This document shows positions 17,998 through 29,127 of a stretch of 64,000 nucleotides of DNA, in pieces. Source of the DNA: Pseudoxanthomonas japonensis (lineage in GTDB: Bacteria > Pseudomonadota > Gammaproteobacteria > Xanthomonadales > Xanthomonadaceae). The DNA lies in assembly GCF_010093445.1 (NCBI RefSeq), contig NZ_PDWW01000004.1, positions 154,843-218,842 on the forward strand. Reading direction: 5' to 3'. The notes beneath the pieces were generated by a model that ran no database searches, was not told the DNA's origin, and worked only from the letters and a program-made list of their open reading frames with translations. A program made the translations under genes and the position numbers. Within the stretch, counting starts at the first letter, position 1, and each line of letters starts with the position of its first letter.

Positions 17998-19072
17998 ACT
18001 GGCTCGCTGGCTGCAGAGCCTGGAAAACTTCTTCGGCCTGTTCGGCTACCTGACGTTCCGCGGCATCCTGGCCGCGCTGACGTCGCTGGCGCTGTCGCTG
18101 TGGCTGGGTCCGGCGGTGATCCGCAAGCTCGGCCAGCTGAAGGGTGGCCAGCCGATCCGCAAGGACGGCCCGCAGTCGCACTTCTCCAAGGCGGGCACGC
18201 CGACGATGGGTGGCGCGCTGATCCTGATGACGGTGGCCGCCTCGGTGCTGCTGTGGGGCGACCTGCGCAACAAGTACGTGTGGGTGGTGCTGCTGGTGAT
18301 GCTGACCTTCGGCGCCATCGGCTGGTACGACGACTGGATCAAGATCGTCAAGCGCGACCCGAACGGCCTGAAGTCGCGCTGGAAGTACCTGCTGCAGTCG
18401 ATCTTCGGCCTGGCCGCCGGCCTGTACCTGTACCTGTACGCGGACGTGCCGGCGGCAACGACCTTCTATGTGCCGTTCTTCAAGTCGATCGCGCTGCCGC
18501 TGGCAGGTGTCGGCTTCGTCGCCATCGCCTACTTCTGGATCGTCGGTTTCTCCAACGCGGTCAACCTGACCGACGGCCTGGATGGCCTGGCGATCATGCC
18601 GACCGTGCTGGTCGCGTGCGCGCTGGGCGTGTTCGCCTACGCGTCGGGCAATGCCGTGTTCTCCAACTACCTGCAGATCCCGCCGGTGCCGGGCGCGGGC
18701 GAACTGACCATCATCTGCGCGGCGATCGCCGGCGCGGGCCTCGGCTTCCTGTGGTTCAACACCTACCCGGCCATGGTGTTCATGGGCGACATCGGCGCCT
18801 TGGCGCTGGGCGCCGTGCTGGGCACCATCGCGGTGATCGTGCGCCAGGAACTGGTGCTGGTGATCATGGGCGGCATCTTCGTCATCGAGACGCTGTCGGT
18901 GATGATCCAGGTCGCGTCGTTCAAGCTGACCGGCAAGCGCGTGTTCCGGATGGCGCCGATCCACCACCACTTCGAACTGAAGGGCTGGCCGGAGCCGCGC
19001 GTGATCGTGCGCTTCTGGATCATCTCCGTCGTGCTGGTCCTCGTCGGCCTGGCCACGTTGAAGGTGCGCTGA
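17987..19072 (+). CDS. mraY: phospho-MurNAc-pentapeptide transferase MraY
   Basis: A 361-residue polytopic inner-membrane enzyme that makes lipid I by joining phospho-MurNAc-pentapeptide to undecaprenyl phosphate. Conserved cytosolic-loop motifs are present: G-G-x-x-I near the start with a [10 protein letters not shown] block, [15 protein letters not shown] and H-H-H-F-E-L-K-G-W. About ten hydrophobic helices can be seen. The ATG at 17987 lies within the last codons of murF, an 11-base overlap. Confidence 0.97.
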   Translation: MLLELARWLQSLENFFGLFGYLTFRGILAALTSLALSLWLGPAVIRKLGQLKGGQPIRKDGPQSHFSKAGTPTMGGALILMTVAASVLLWGDLRNKYVWVVLLVMLTFGAIGWYDDWIKIVKRDPNGLKSRWKYLLQSIFGLAAGLYLYLYADVPAATTFYVPFFKSIALPLAGVGFVAIAYFWIVGFSNAVNLTDGLDGLAIMPTVLVACALGVFAYASGNAVFSNYLQIPPVPGAGELTIICAAIAGAGLGFLWFNTYPAMVFMGDIGALALGAVLGTIAVIVRQELVLVIMGGIFVIETLSVMIQVASFKLTGKRVFRMAPIHHHFELKGWPEPRVIVRFWIISVVLVLVGLATLKVR

Positions 19073-20385
19073 TGAACGACACGCCGCGCCAGGCCACGCG
19101 ACTGGAAGCCATCGGGGGCCGTTTCGACCCCTGGTTGCTCGGTGCCATGCTGGCGCTGGCCTCGCTCGGCGTGGTGATGGTCGCCTCCGCGTCGATCTAC
19201 CAGCACGGCAACCCGTTCTACTACCTGATCCGCCACGGCATGTTCCTGGGCGTCGGCCTGGGCCTGGCGGCCTGGGCGATGCGTACCGAACTGAAGAGCA
19301 TCGAACACCACAACCAGCTGCTGTTGCTGGCCTGCTTCGTGCTGCTGGCGCTGGTCTTCGTGCCGGGCCTGGGAAGCAGCGTCAACGGTGCGCGTCGCTG
19401 GATCAACCTCGGCGTGTCCAAGTTCCAGGTGGTCGAAGCGGTCAAGGTGCTCTACATCATCTGGATCGCCAGCTATCTGGTGCGTTTCCGCGATGAGGTC
19501 AGCGTCACCTGGCAGGCGATGCTGAAGCCGGTGGTGGTGGTCGGCCTGCTGGTCGGCCTGCTGCTGCTGCAGCCCGACTTCGGTTCCTCGATGCTGCTGC
19601 TCAGCATCACGGCCTGCATGCTCGTGCTGGGCGGTGCGCCGATCAAGCGCATCATCCTGCCGATCCTGCTGCTGCTGCCGGCACTGGTGGCGCTGGTGGT
19701 GTTCGAGCCCTACCGCATGAAGCGCGTCACGTCGTTCATGGACCCGTGGGCCGACCAGCTGGGTTCCGGCTATCAGCTGAGCAACGCGCTGATGGCCATC
19801 GGGCGTGGCGAGTGGGGCGGCATCGGCCTGGGTGGCTCGGTGCTGAAGCTCAATTACCTGCCGGAAGTGCACACCGACTTCATCTTCTCGGTGATCGGCG
19901 AGGAGCTTGGTTTCGTCGGCGTCTGCCTGGTGATCGCGCTGTATGCGTTGCTGGTGGGCCGCGCGTTTTGGGTGGGCCTGCGCTGCGTGGAGATGCGTCG
20001 GCATTTCGCCGGCTACATCGCCTTTGGTGTCGCGCTGTGGGTGGGTGTGCAGAGCTTCGTGTCGATGGGCGTGAACCTGGGCCTGTTGCCGACCAAGGGC
20101 CTGACGCTGCCGCTGATCTCGTCGGGTGGTTCGAGCATCCTGATGACCTGCGTGGCGATGGGCCTGCTGCTGCGCGTGTCGTACGAACTGGAGCGCACGC
20201 AGCGCCAGGTCGCGCTGCGTGGCGAGGCGGTCCAGGGTGCAGGCGAGGCGCCGCGCGCGCCGGCCGACCCGCGTCCCGCACCGGCCGCGTCGGCATCGGT
20301 TGCCGCTGCATCGCTGTCGCAGACGCTGCGTGGCACCAGTCGCCTGCAGCCGCGCATCGAGCCGACCTTCGAGAGGCTGGCATGA
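19072..20385 (+). CDS. ftsW: SEDS septal glycosyltransferase FtsW
   Basis: A 437-residue SEDS-family membrane protein that polymerises septal glycan from lipid II together with FtsI. Visible family segments include [11 protein letters not shown] near residue 98, Q-P-D-F-G-S-S, the large periplasmic loop with [10 protein letters not shown], and P-L-I-S-S-G-G-S-S near 348. About ten transmembrane helices are expected. A cytosolic C-terminal tail of about 60 residues is rich in Ala and Pro. Its ATG shares a base with the mraY stop (TGATG). Confidence 0.96.
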   Translation: MNDTPRQATRLEAIGGRFDPWLLGAMLALASLGVVMVASASIYQHGNPFYYLIRHGMFLGVGLGLAAWAMRTELKSIEHHNQLLLLACFVLLALVFVPGLGSSVNGARRWINLGVSKFQVVEAVKVLYIIWIASYLVRFRDEVSVTWQAMLKPVVVVGLLVGLLLLQPDFGSSMLLLSITACMLVLGGAPIKRIILPILLLLPALVALVVFEPYRMKRVTSFMDPWADQLGSGYQLSNALMAIGRGEWGGIGLGGSVLKLNYLPEVHTDFIFSVIGEELGFVGVCLVIALYALLVGRAFWVGLRCVEMRRHFAGYIAFGVALWVGVQSFVSMGVNLGLLPTKGLTLPLISSGGSSILMTCVAMGLLLRVSYELERTQRQVALRGEAVQGAGEAPRAPADPRPAPAASASVAAASLSQTLRGTSRLQPRIEPTFERLA

Positions 20386-21479
20386 ACGCGACGATGGCGG
20401 CTCCCGTGATGATCATGGCCGGCGGCACCGGCGGGCACATTTTTCCCGCGCTGGCCGTAGCCAAGGTGCTGCGTGCGCGCGGCGTGCCGGTCGTCTGGCT
20501 GGGTGCGGACGGTGCGATGGAAACGCGGCTGGTGCCGCAGCACGACATCCCGCTGGACACGCTGGCCATCACCGGCCTGCGTGGCAAGGGCACGCTGGCG
20601 CTGCTCGGTGCGCCCGTGCGCGTGCTGCGCGCGATCCGTGCCGCCGGCTTCGCATTGCGCCGCCGCGCACCGCGCGCGGTGGTCAGCTTCGGTGGCTTCG
20701 CGTCGGGGCCGGGCGGTGTGGCGGCGAAGCTGATGGGCCTGCCGCTGCTGGTACACGAACAGAACCGTGCGGCCGGCTTCACCAATCGCGTGCTGGTCAA
20801 GGTCGCGCGTCGGGTGATGACCGGGTTCCCGGGCGCCTTCCCGTCGCGCGAAGAGGTCGTCGGCAATCCGGTGCGCGACGAGATCGCCGCGCTGCCGCCG
20901 CCGGCCGAACGCTTCGCCGGTCGCAGCGGTCCGCTGCGCGTCCTTGTCCTCGGCGGCAGCCAGGGCGCGCGGGCGCTAAATCTGGCGGTGCCGAAGGCCA
21001 TCGCGGCCTTGCCTGCCGGCAGCATCGACCTGCGCCACCAGTGCGGCGAGAAGCTGCGCGACGAAGCGGCCAAGGCCTATGCCGATGCCGGCGTGTCCGC
21101 CAGCGTCGAAGCCTTCATCACCGACATGGCCGCCGCCTACGCGTGGGCGGACCTCGTGGTCTGCCGTTCCGGTGCCTCGACGCTGGCCGAACTGTGCGCG
21201 GTCGGCGTGGGCAGCGTGCTGGTGCCGTTCGCGCAGGCCGTCGACGACCACCAGACCCGCAATGCCGAATACCTGGTCGAGCGCAACGCCGCCGTGCTGC
21301 TGAAGCAGGACGACGCGCTCGCCGACAGCCTGGCCGCCACGCTGCGCCCACTCATCGACGACGGTGCCAGGCGCCTCGCGATGGCGCAGGCCGCGCGCGC
21401 GCTGGCCAAACCCGATGCGGCCGACCGCATCGCCGACACGATTCTCGAGGAAGCAGTCAAGATGAGGACGCAGGCATGA
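20382..21479 (+). CDS. murG: UDP-GlcNAc:lipid I transferase MurG
   Basis: A 365-residue GT-B glycosyltransferase that turns lipid I into lipid II on the cytosolic membrane face. It has the N-terminal loop [11 protein letters not shown] near residue 13, S-F-G-G-F-A-S-G-P near 104, H-E-Q-N near 126, [10 protein letters not shown] near 188, and [11 protein letters not shown] near 262. It overlaps ftsW and murC by four bases each. Confidence 0.96.
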   Translation: MNATMAAPVMIMAGGTGGHIFPALAVAKVLRARGVPVVWLGADGAMETRLVPQHDIPLDTLAITGLRGKGTLALLGAPVRVLRAIRAAGFALRRRAPRAVVSFGGFASGPGGVAAKLMGLPLLVHEQNRAAGFTNRVLVKVARRVMTGFPGAFPSREEVVGNPVRDEIAALPPPAERFAGRSGPLRVLVLGGSQGARALNLAVPKAIAALPAGSIDLRHQCGEKLRDEAAKAYADAGVSASVEAFITDMAAAYAWADLVVCRSGASTLAELCAVGVGSVLVPFAQAVDDHQTRNAEYLVERNAAVLLKQDDALADSLAATLRPLIDDGARRLAMAQAARALAKPDAADRIADTILEEAVKMRTQA

Positions 21480-22930
21480 TGATGGCCGCCGCACGCGAGC
21501 GCCGCCTGCAGCACACCGGCAACCTGGCCCAGGCGTTCCGCCGGGTGCACTTCGTCGGCATCGGCGGCTCCGGCATGAGCGGCATCGCCGAAGTGCTGTG
21601 CACGCTGGGCTACGAGGTGTCGGGCTCGGACAATGCCGACAACGCCGCGACCCGTCGCCTGGCCTCGCTCGGTGCGCGCGTGATGCGCGGCCACAACGCA
21701 TCCAACGTGCTGGGCACCGACTGCGTGGTGGTGTCCAGTGCGATCAAGCACGACAACCCCGAGCTGATGGAAGCGCGCAGCCAGCGCATTCCGATCGTGC
21801 CGCGCGCCGCGATGCTGGCCGAGCTGATGCGCTTCCGTCGCGGCATCGCCGTGGCCGGCACGCACGGCAAGACCACCACCACCAGCCTCACGGCCGCCGT
21901 GCTGAGCGAAGGCGGCCTGGATCCGACCTTCGTCATCGGTGGCCAGCTGCTCGCCGCCGGCGCCAACGCCAAGCTCGGCGACGGCCAGTGGCTGGTGGCC
22001 GAGGCCGACGAGAGCGACGGCAGCTTCCTGCGCCTGAATCCGCTGATCTCCATCGTCACCAACATCGATGCCGATCACCTGGAGAACTACGGCAACGATT
22101 TCGAACGCGTGAAGGCCGCCTTCGCCGAGTTCCTGCAGCGCCTGCCGTTCTACGGCCTGGCCGTGCTGTGCATCGACGATCCGGAAGTCGCCGCCATCGC
22201 CGCCGACACGCCGCGCCACGTGATGAGCTACGGCTTCGCCGAGAATGCCGACGTGCGCGCCGAAGAGGTGGAGCAGGAAGGCGGGCGCATGCACTTCACC
22301 CTGCGCCTGCCGGAGGACGCCAGCATCCGCGTCAGCCTGGCGCTGCCCGGTCGCCACAACGTGCTGAACGCCCTGGCTGCCGCTGCGGTGGGCTGGCAGC
22401 TCGGCGTGTCGCCGGAGAACATCGCCGCCGCGCTGGAGAAGTTCGCCGGCATCGGCCGCCGCTTCAACGACCTCGGCGAGATCGCCACGCCGCAGGGCGC
22501 ACGCGTGCAGCTGGTGGACGACTACGGCCATCATCCGAAGGAACTTGCGGCAGTGTTCGCCGCCGCGCGCGGCGGTTGGCCGCACAAGCGCCTCGTGGTC
22601 GCGTTCCAGCCGCACCGCTACAGCCGTACGCGCGACCAGTTCGACGCGTTCGCCGCCGTGCTGTCCGAAGCCGACGCGCTGGTGCTGAGCGAGGTGTATC
22701 CGGCCGGCGAGCAGCCGATCGCCGGTGCGGATTCCAAGTCGCTGGCGCGCGCGATCCGCGCGCGTGGCCGCAACGAACCCGTGGTGGTCAGCCAGGTCAG
22801 CGACCTGGTCGACGTGCTGCCCGACGTCCTGCAGGACGGCGACCTGCTGCTGCTGATGGGCGCCGGCGACATCGGCCACCTGTCGCAACACCTCGCGTCG
22901 CACGGCTTCACCGCGAAGGATCCCGCATGA
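21476..22930 (+). CDS. murC: UDP-N-acetylmuramate:L-alanine ligase MurC
   Basis: A 484-residue Mur ligase that adds the first amino acid to UDP-MurNAc. It has the N-terminal UDP-binding [14 protein letters not shown], the ATP loop [10 protein letters not shown] near residue 126, E-A-D-E-S-D-G-S-F and D-D-Y-G-H-H-P near 348. The first three codons are all ATG, so the exact start may be one or two codons later. It overlaps murG and ddlB by four bases. Confidence 0.97.
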   Translation: MMMAAARERRLQHTGNLAQAFRRVHFVGIGGSGMSGIAEVLCTLGYEVSGSDNADNAATRRLASLGARVMRGHNASNVLGTDCVVVSSAIKHDNPELMEARSQRIPIVPRAAMLAELMRFRRGIAVAGTHGKTTTTSLTAAVLSEGGLDPTFVIGGQLLAAGANAKLGDGQWLVAEADESDGSFLRLNPLISIVTNIDADHLENYGNDFERVKAAFAEFLQRLPFYGLAVLCIDDPEVAAIAADTPRHVMSYGFAENADVRAEEVEQEGGRMHFTLRLPEDASIRVSLALPGRHNVLNALAAAAVGWQLGVSPENIAAALEKFAGIGRRFNDLGEIATPQGARVQLVDDYGHHPKELAAVFAAARGGWPHKRLVVAFQPHRYSRTRDQFDAFAAVLSEADALVLSEVYPAGEQPIAGADSKSLARAIRARGRNEPVVVSQVSDLVDVLPDVLQDGDLLLLMGAGDIGHLSQHLASHGFTAKDPA

Positions 22931-23889
22931 GCGACATTGCCGTGCCGCCGCTGCGCATCACCGACGCCTTGCGCTTCGGCCGCGTCGCCGTGCTGCTGGG
23001 CGGCGTGTCCAGCGAGCGCGAGGTGTCGCTGAACTCCGGGCAGAACGTGCTCGACGCATTGCTCGCGGGGGGCGTGCAGGCGTTCGCCGTCGACGGCGTG
23101 CCGGCGCTGGTCGAGGCGATCCGGGCCGGCAAGGTCGATCGCGTCTTCAACATCATGCACGGCGGCGATGGCGAGAACGGCGTGCTGCAGGGCCTGCTGC
23201 AGTCGCTCGGCGTGCCGTACACCGGCCCCGGCGTGCTGGGCTCCGCGCTGACGATGGACAAGATCCGCACCAAGCAGGTGTGGCAGGCGGCAGGTCTGCC
23301 CACGGCGAGCTTCGTGCGCATTCCCGCCGGCGGAGATCTGCTCGCAGCGGTGCGTACGCTCGGCTTCCCCGTGTTCGTGAAGCCGTCGGCCGAAGGCTCC
23401 AGCGTCGGCGTGTTCAAGATCGAGGGCGAAGCCGACCTGGCGCCAGCGGTCGCGTTCGCGTCGACGTACCCCGGTGAACTGCTGGCCGAGCAGATGCTGA
23501 CCGGCGGCGAATTCACCGTCGCCATCCTTGGCGACCTGGCGCTGCCGTCGGTGCGTATCGTCCCGGCGAACGGCTGGTACGACTACCACGCCAAGTACAT
23601 CGCCGAGGACACGCAGTACCTGTGCCCGGGTCTGGACGACGCCGGCGACGAAGCGCGCATCCGTGCGCTGGCGCTGGACGGCTTCCGTGCGGCCGGCTGC
23701 AGCGGCTGGGGCCGCGTCGATGTGATGCGCCATGCCGACGGCCGTTTCCTGCTGATGGAAGTGAACACTGCGCCGGGCATGACCAGCCATTCGCTGGTGC
23801 CGAAGGAAGCGGCGCAGGTCGGCATCGGCTTCGAAGACCTGTGCTGGCGCATCCTCGAACAGACGGTGCCGGAGGTGGCAGGCCGATGA
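22927..23889 (+). CDS. ddlB: D-alanine:D-alanine ligase
   Basis: A 320-residue ATP-grasp enzyme that makes the D-Ala-D-Ala dipeptide used by MurF. Motifs are [13 protein letters not shown] near residue 20, H-G-G-D-G-E-N-G near 78, [11 protein letters not shown] near 155, and E-V-N-T-A-P-G-M-T near 278. The dcw location between murC and ftsQ identifies it as the ddlB type. It overlaps both neighbours by four bases. Confidence 0.96.
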   Translation: MSDIAVPPLRITDALRFGRVAVLLGGVSSEREVSLNSGQNVLDALLAGGVQAFAVDGVPALVEAIRAGKVDRVFNIMHGGDGENGVLQGLLQSLGVPYTGPGVLGSALTMDKIRTKQVWQAAGLPTASFVRIPAGGDLLAAVRTLGFPVFVKPSAEGSSVGVFKIEGEADLAPAVAFASTYPGELLAEQMLTGGEFTVAILGDLALPSVRIVPANGWYDYHAKYIAEDTQYLCPGLDDAGDEARIRALALDGFRAAGCSGWGRVDVMRHADGRFLLMEVNTAPGMTSHSLVPKEAAQVGIGFEDLCWRILEQTVPEVAGR

Positions 23890-24668
23890 ACGCCGCCCTG
23901 CGCATCCTGACCTGGCTGATCGCGCTGGCGCTGGTGGCGCTGCCGGTCGTGGCCGTGGTCAACGGCTGGATCGGCGCGGACCGCTGGCCGCTGTCGCGCC
24001 TGCGCGTGCAGGGAGAACTGGCGCGTGTGGATCCCGCCCAGCTGCAGGCGACGGTGCTGCCGTATGCGCGCCGTGGCTTCTTCGCCGTGCGGCTGGAAGA
24101 TGCCAAGCACGCCGTCGAGACGCTGCCGTGGGTGGAGCGCGCTGACGTGCGCAAGCGCTGGCCGGACGTGCTGGAAGTGCGCATCACCGAGCACAAGCCG
24201 TTCGCGCGCTGGGGCAACGACAAGCTGCTGTCCGAGCACGGCCGCCTGTTCCCGATGCCGAAGGAACTCACGGGCCTGGACCTGCCACAGCTCGGTGGTC
24301 CCGATTCGCAGGTGCAGGAAGTGACCGCGCTGTACAACGAATCGCGCCAGCTGTTCGCGCCGATGGGCCTGGACGTCACCACGCTGGTGATGGACGCCCG
24401 CGGCAGCTGGTCGCTGCTGCTCGGCAACGGCACGCAGGTGGTGGTGGGTCGCGCCGACGCACGCCCGCGCCTGGGCCGTTTCGCGCGGATGCTGCCGCAG
24501 CTGCTGGCCGCGCAGGCGCAACCGCTGGTGCGCGCCGACCTGCGCTACACCAACGGCTTCGCGCTGAGCTGGGGCGACGCGCCGAAGGCGCCGCCACCGG
24601 CCGCCACACCGACTCCATTGCCTGCGCCGATCGCGGTCGCGGGTCGTCTTCTGCAGGGCATTACATGA
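23886..24668 (+). CDS. ftsQ: cell division protein FtsQ
   Basis: A 260-residue bitopic protein: a short cytosolic start, one transmembrane helix (about residues 8-28), a POTRA domain (from L-S-R-L-R-V-Q-G to [10 protein letters not shown]) and the beta domain (R-L-F-P-M-P to R-Y-T-N-G-F-A-L). FtsQ recruits FtsL and FtsB to the divisome. After the beta domain comes a proline/alanine-rich tail of about 30 residues. It overlaps ddlB and ftsA by four bases each. Confidence 0.95.
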   Translation: MNAALRILTWLIALALVALPVVAVVNGWIGADRWPLSRLRVQGELARVDPAQLQATVLPYARRGFFAVRLEDAKHAVETLPWVERADVRKRWPDVLEVRITEHKPFARWGNDKLLSEHGRLFPMPKELTGLDLPQLGGPDSQVQEVTALYNESRQLFAPMGLDVTTLVMDARGSWSLLLGNGTQVVVGRADARPRLGRFARMLPQLLAAQAQPLVRADLRYTNGFALSWGDAPKAPPPAATPTPLPAPIAVAGRLLQGIT

Positions 24669-25900
24669 ATCGCAAGGGTGACAAATCGCTGATCGTCGGG
24701 CTGGACATCGGCACCTCCAAGGTGACGGCGCTGGTCGGCGAGTACGCGCCGGGCAATCCGATCGAGGTGATCGGCATCGGCTCGCACGAGTCGCGCGGCC
24801 TCAAGCGCGGCGTCGTGGTGGACATCGAGTCCACCGTGCAGTCGATCCAGCGCGCGATCGAGGAAGCCGAGCTGATGGCGGGCTGCGAGATCCGCTCGGT
24901 CTACGCCTCGATCTCGGGCAACCACGTGCAGTGCCGCAACTCGCCCGGCATCGTGCCGATCCGCGACGGCGAAGTGACCTGGGGCGACCTGGATCGCGTG
25001 CTGGAAGCGGCGAAGGCGGTCGCCATCCCGGCCGACCAGAAGATCCTCCATGCCATTCCTCGCGAGTACAAGCTGGACAACTCGCAGGAAGGCATCCGCA
25101 ATCCGGTCGGCATGACCGGCGTGCGCCTGGAAGTGGACGCGCACCTGGTGTTCTGCGCGCAGTCGGCCGCCGCCAACATCAGCAAGTGCGTGCAGCGCTG
25201 CGGCCTGCAGATCGACGACCTGATCTTCTCCTCGCTGGCCTCCAGCGTGGCCGTGCTGACCAGCGACGAGCGCGAGCTCGGCGTGGTGCTGGTCGACATG
25301 GGCGCGGGCACTACCGACCTGGCGGTGTTCGTGCAGGGCGCGATCTGCCACACCGCGTCGCTGCCGATCGCCGGCGACCAGGTGACCAACGACATCGCGC
25401 ACATGCTGCGCACGCCGACGCCGGAAGCCGAGCAGATCAAGGTGCGCTACGCCTGCGCGCTGGCGCAGCTGGCGACTGCGGAAGAAAGCATCCAGGTGCC
25501 GAGCGTCGGCGACCGTCCGCCGCGCCGCCTGCCGCGCCATGCGCTGGCGCAGGCCGTGCAGCAGCGCTACGAGGAAATCTTCGAGATGGTGCAGGCCGAA
25601 CTGCGCCGTTCCGGCTTCGAAGAGCGCGTGCGTGCCGGCATGGTGCTGACCGGCGGCGCCGCGAAGATGGAAGGCGTGGTCGAACTGGCCGAGGAGATGC
25701 TGCAGATGCCCGTGCGCGTCGGCATCCCGCAGCACGTCACCGGCCTGGGCGAAGTGGTCGGCAACCCGGTGCATGCCACCGGCGTCGGCCTGCTGCTGAT
25801 GGGCAGCCAGATCGAACATCCCCGGCGTCCCTCGTTGCCCACGGGCAAGGCGGGCAGCTGGTTCAAGAAACTGCAGAACTGGTATCGCGGCGAGTTCTGA
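24665..25900 (+). CDS. ftsA: cell division protein FtsA
   Basis: A 411-residue actin-like ATPase that tethers FtsZ to the inner membrane. It has the phosphate-1 motif G-L-D-I-G-T-S-K-V near residue 13, phosphate-2 V-D-M-G-A-G-T-T-D-L near 210, and the adenosine motif V-L-T-G-G-A-A-K near 325. The C-terminal S-W-F-K-K-L-Q-N-W amphipathic helix is the membrane-targeting sequence. It overlaps ftsQ by four bases and is followed by an 86-base gap before ftsZ, the first real gap in the cluster. Confidence 0.97.
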   Translation: MNRKGDKSLIVGLDIGTSKVTALVGEYAPGNPIEVIGIGSHESRGLKRGVVVDIESTVQSIQRAIEEAELMAGCEIRSVYASISGNHVQCRNSPGIVPIRDGEVTWGDLDRVLEAAKAVAIPADQKILHAIPREYKLDNSQEGIRNPVGMTGVRLEVDAHLVFCAQSAAANISKCVQRCGLQIDDLIFSSLASSVAVLTSDERELGVVLVDMGAGTTDLAVFVQGAICHTASLPIAGDQVTNDIAHMLRTPTPEAEQIKVRYACALAQLATAEESIQVPSVGDRPPRRLPRHALAQAVQQRYEEIFEMVQAELRRSGFEERVRAGMVLTGGAAKMEGVVELAEEMLQMPVRVGIPQHVTGLGEVVGNPVHATGVGLLLMGSQIEHPRRPSLPTGKAGSWFKKLQNWYRGEF

Positions 25901-25986
25901 GTGAGGCGACACCTACCGCGAAGTTGAAGGCGTCACGACGTTCGTTCCAACAAGCACTACATAACTAAATAAACGAGGACAAGGAC

Positions 25987-27201
25987 ATGGCACATTTCGA
26001 ACTGGTTGAGAAGATGGCCCCGAATGCGGTGATCAAGGTCGTGGGCGTGGGCGGTGGCGGCGGCAACGCCGTGGCGCACATGGTCAACGGCAGCGTGGAC
26101 GGCGTGGAGTTCATCACCGCCAACACCGATTCGCAGGCGATAAAGAACTGCGGCGCCAAGCTGCAGCTGCAGCTGGGCAGCAACGTCACCAAGGGCCTGG
26201 GCGCGGGCGCGAATCCGGAAGTCGGTCGCCAGGCCGCGCTGGAAGACCGCGAGCGCATCATCGACGCCCTCGACGGCGCCGACATGGTGTTCATCACCGC
26301 CGGCATGGGCGGCGGCACCGGCACGGGCGCCGCGCCGGTCGTAGCGCAGCTGGCCAAGGAAATGGGCATCCTGACCGTCGCCGTGGTCACCAAGCCGTTC
26401 CCGTTCGAAGGCCGTCGCCGCATGCAGGTCGCGCTGAAGGGCATCGAGGAACTGAGCCACCACTGCGACTCGCTGATCACCATCCCGAACGAGAAGCTGA
26501 TCACCGTGCTGGGCCGCAACGCGACGATGATCCAGGCGTTCCGCGCCGCCAACGACGTGCTGCTCGGCGCCGTACAGGGCATCGCCGACCTGATCGTGCG
26601 TCCGGGCCTGATCAACGTCGACTTCGCCGACGTGCGCACCGTGATGAGCGAGATGGGTCTGGCCATGATGGGCACCGGCTCCGCCCGCGGCGACGACCGC
26701 GCGCAGGCCGCCGCCGAGGCCGCGATCCAGAACCCGCTGCTGGACGACGTCAACCTCAATGGCGCCAACGGCATCCTGGTCAACATCACCGCCGGCCCGG
26801 ACTTCACCATGGCCGAGTTCGACGAAGTGGGCCGCACCATCGAAGGCTTCGCCTCCGAAGACGCGACCGTGGTCGTCGGCACCGTGCTGGACCCGGACAT
26901 GCAGGACGAAGTGCGCGTGACCGTGGTGGCCACCGGTCTGAACCGCAACGCGGCTCGCCAGCCGGTCGGCCGTGGCGGCGATCTGCGCGAGCCGATGCGC
27001 GCGCCGATCAAGCTGGTCCGCGACGCCACCACCGGCATGCCGATCGACGACGGTTTCCCGATGGATCCGATCAGCGCCGCCACCAGCGGCCTGGGCCTGC
27101 GCCGTGGTTCGGCCTCGCCGGCACCGTCCGCGCCGGTCGCGGCGGAACTGCCGTCGGACTACCTGGACATCCCGGCGTTCCTGCGCCGCCAGGCGGACTG
27201 A
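25987..27201 (+). CDS. ftsZ: cell division GTPase FtsZ
   Basis: A 404-residue tubulin homologue that forms the cytokinetic ring. The GTP-binding tubulin signature G-G-G-T-G-T-G lies near residues 106-112, and the T7-loop residues N-x-D-F-A-D are near 208. A variable linker precedes the C-terminal peptide D-I-P-A-F-L-R-R-Q, which binds FtsA and ZipA. A GAGGACAAGGAC stretch provides the ribosome site. The 86-base upstream gap could hold its own promoter, though I see no clear one. Confidence 0.98.
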   Translation: MAHFELVEKMAPNAVIKVVGVGGGGGNAVAHMVNGSVDGVEFITANTDSQAIKNCGAKLQLQLGSNVTKGLGAGANPEVGRQAALEDRERIIDALDGADMVFITAGMGGGTGTGAAPVVAQLAKEMGILTVAVVTKPFPFEGRRRMQVALKGIEELSHHCDSLITIPNEKLITVLGRNATMIQAFRAANDVLLGAVQGIADLIVRPGLINVDFADVRTVMSEMGLAMMGTGSARGDDRAQAAAEAAIQNPLLDDVNLNGANGILVNITAGPDFTMAEFDEVGRTIEGFASEDATVVVGTVLDPDMQDEVRVTVVATGLNRNAARQPVGRGGDLREPMRAPIKLVRDATTGMPIDDGFPMDPISAATSGLGLRRGSASPAPSAPVAAELPSDYLDIPAFLRRQAD

Positions 27202-27214
27202 TCGCATAGAAGTG

Positions 27215-27351
27215 GAACCCTCCTCCACTTGCGGGGGAGGGCAGGGTGGGGGGCAAGCGGAGTCGGTCGACGCGAATGCCATCCAGTGGGTTCGAGCGAG
27301 CGGTCTTCGGAGCCCCCATCCCAACCTTCCCCCGCATGCGGGGGAAGGGGC
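27215..27351. mobile_element. empty pair of 40-base inverted repeats (MITE-like)
   Basis: Two 40-base elements at 27215-27254 and 27312-27351 face each other over a 57-base spacer. Each has a small palindrome of the CCCCCGC-N2-GCGGGGG kind at its outer end and a G-rich tail pointing inwards. The architecture matches the pair that brackets the DUF559 gene at 57,271-57,723, but there is no gene inside. It occupies the gap between ftsZ and lpxC. The remainder of the gap, to 27529, must hold the lpxC promoter; a TAAGAT at 27461-27466 is a possible -10 box. Confidence 0.6.
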
Positions 27352-27529
27352 TGTGTACTGCCATGTCCCTTCGCTGCCGGACCTTCGCCGGTCCGGCAGC
27401 CCTTTCCCGGCGGCCTTAGCAGACCGTTGTTGCAGGGGTGGGACAGACAGGTTCTTCCGTTAAGATTCAGTGGTCTGCGTGATATTCTCGCTGCCCGCTC
27501 AGGTTCCCCCCACCTGCGAATTCCTGCCG

Positions 27530-28444
27530 ATGGCCCAGCAACGCACCCTCAAGAACGTGATCCGCGCGACGGGCGTGGGGCTGCACAGTGGCGAAAAGGT
27601 CTACATGACCCTGCGCCCGGCCCCCGTGGATACCGGCATCGTGTTCCGTCGCATCGACCTGTCGCCGGTGGTGGAGATTCCTGCCAGCGCGCAACTGGTC
27701 ACCGAGACCACGCTGTGCACCGGCCTGACCTGTGAAGGCGCCAAGGTGCAGACCGTCGAGCACCTGATGTCGGCCATGGCCGGCCTCGGCGTCGACAACG
27801 CCTATGTGGAACTGTCCTCGGCCGAGTTGCCGATCATGGACGGCTCCGCGGGTCCGTTCGTGTTCCTGATCCAGTCCGCCGGCATCGCCGAGCAGGACGC
27901 ACCGAAGCGCTTCATCCGCATCCTCCGTCCGGTCGAAGTCACCGAGGGCGACAAGGTGGCGCGTTTCGATCCTTACGACGGCTTCAAGCTCGGCTTCACC
28001 GTCAAGTTCGACCATCCGATGATCCCGGCCTCGCAGTCGCGTGCGGAAGTGGACTTCTCCACCGGCGCCTACATCAAGGAAGTCGCGCGCGCGCGCACGT
28101 TCGGCTTCATGCGCGACCTGGAGTACATGCGCGAGCGCAACCTGGGCCTCGGCGGCTCCATGGACAACGCCATCGTGCTGGACGAGTTCCGCGTGCTGAA
28201 CGAGGACGGCCTGCGCTATGCGGACGAGTTCGTCCGCCACAAGATCCTCGACGCCATCGGCGACCTGTACCTCGCCGGCAAGCCCATCCTGGGCGCCTAC
28301 GAGGGCTTCAAGTCGGGCCACGCGCTGAACAACAAGCTGGTCCGTGCCCTGCTGGCCGAGACCTCGGCCTGGGAAGAAGTGACCTTCGAGGACCGCGCCA
28401 CGCCGTCGCCGGTCGCCTACGTGACCCCGGCCCTCGCTGTCTGA
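27530..28444 (+). CDS. lpxC: UDP-3-O-acyl-N-acetylglucosamine deacetylase LpxC
   Basis: A 304-residue zinc amidase that commits UDP-GlcNAc derivatives to lipid A. Zinc ligands His78 (V-E-H-L-M), His237 and Asp241 (H-K-I-L-D-A-I-G-D) are present, with catalytic His264 in S-G-H-A-L-N-N. The start at 27530 gives the family N-terminus Q-Q-R-T-L-K-N; the frame is open 60 bases upstream but that extension is not family-like. It closes the division and envelope cluster after ftsZ, the usual gammaproteobacterial order. Confidence 0.97.
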   Translation: MAQQRTLKNVIRATGVGLHSGEKVYMTLRPAPVDTGIVFRRIDLSPVVEIPASAQLVTETTLCTGLTCEGAKVQTVEHLMSAMAGLGVDNAYVELSSAELPIMDGSAGPFVFLIQSAGIAEQDAPKRFIRILRPVEVTEGDKVARFDPYDGFKLGFTVKFDHPMIPASQSRAEVDFSTGAYIKEVARARTFGFMRDLEYMRERNLGLGGSMDNAIVLDEFRVLNEDGLRYADEFVRHKILDAIGDLYLAGKPILGAYEGFKSGHALNNKLVRALLAETSAWEEVTFEDRATPSPVAYVTPALAV

Positions 28445-28449
28445 GACGT

Positions 28450-28466
28450 CCGTCCCGCCGGGACGG
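28450..28466 (+). terminator. possible weak terminator hairpin after lpxC
   Basis: CCGTCCC and GGGACGG pair over a GCC loop six bases after the lpxC stop. No T-tract follows, so it may be a Rho-assisted end or mRNA 3' stabiliser. The rest of the 200-base convergent gap to the DUF721 gene shows nothing else recognisable. Confidence 0.35.
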
Positions 28467-28645
28467 TGAATCCGTTGTCGCCCGGTTTCCCACCCCCGTC
28501 ACGCGGTGGTGTGCGATTGGTTACGCCTTGACGAAAGTGTGACGTCAGTCAGGGAATGGGTCCGAAAATAACGCGTCCTTAACTTCCGGCTAACGTCCCG
28601 ACCGGCGGTGGCCGGTACCATGCCCCGTCCTTCGTGATGGCCGGG

Positions 28646-29119
28646 TCAAATTTTCCGCCTCCCACGATGAATGCCCCTAGGGGCCGGCGCGTCGGCGGAG
28701 TCCGATGCCGACAGGAGGTCGAGGGCGGCTTGCAGGCCTTTGCGGGACGCTTCCGATACGGGTACGACCGGGTTCTGCGCAGGCTTCCGGGGATGAAGCG
28801 GCGCCAGACTCGTCTTGGCAGTGACTTCGGTGACTGCCAGTCCGATGGATTGGGCCACGTTGATCAATTCGGGTGCCGCCAGGCGTAGCCGGGCGTTCCA
28901 CACGGGGGAGTCGACGATAAAAACGAGCCGCTTGCCCGCCACGTTCGCCAACCGGCAATGCGGCGCGAGGGCAGGCGGAAGGCAGGGGCGAAGCTGCTGT
29001 TCCAAGGCGTCGAGCCACAGGGCGCGACGCACCGGGTCGGTGGCGGCATCCGTCAGGGCAGCCTGCAGGGCAGGTTGCGCGATGCCGGCGCGGCGCGGCT
29101 TGGACTTCGAATCAGACAT
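28646..29119 (-). CDS. dciA: DUF721 protein, probable DciA-type helicase loader
   Basis: A 157-residue protein with the DUF721 core: a helical start, then H-C-R-L-A-N-V-A-G-K-R-L-V-F-I-V-D-S-P-V-W-N-A-R-L-R segments near residues 60-85, a KH-like fold. In bacteria without DnaC or DnaI this family (DciA) helps load the replicative helicase DnaB. The lpxC-DUF721-M23-secA neighbourhood is also known in Pseudomonas. The C-terminus after residue 115 is low-complexity and basic. The gene is divergent from the M23 peptidase with only eight bases between the start codons. Confidence 0.75.
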   Translation of the reverse strand: MSDSKSKPRRAGIAQPALQAALTDAATDPVRRALWLDALEQQLRPCLPPALAPHCRLANVAGKRLVFIVDSPVWNARLRLAAPELINVAQSIGLAVTEVTAKTSLAPLHPRKPAQNPVVPVSEASRKGLQAALDLLSASDSADAPAPRGIHRGRRKI

Positions 29120-29127
29120 CGGTATCT

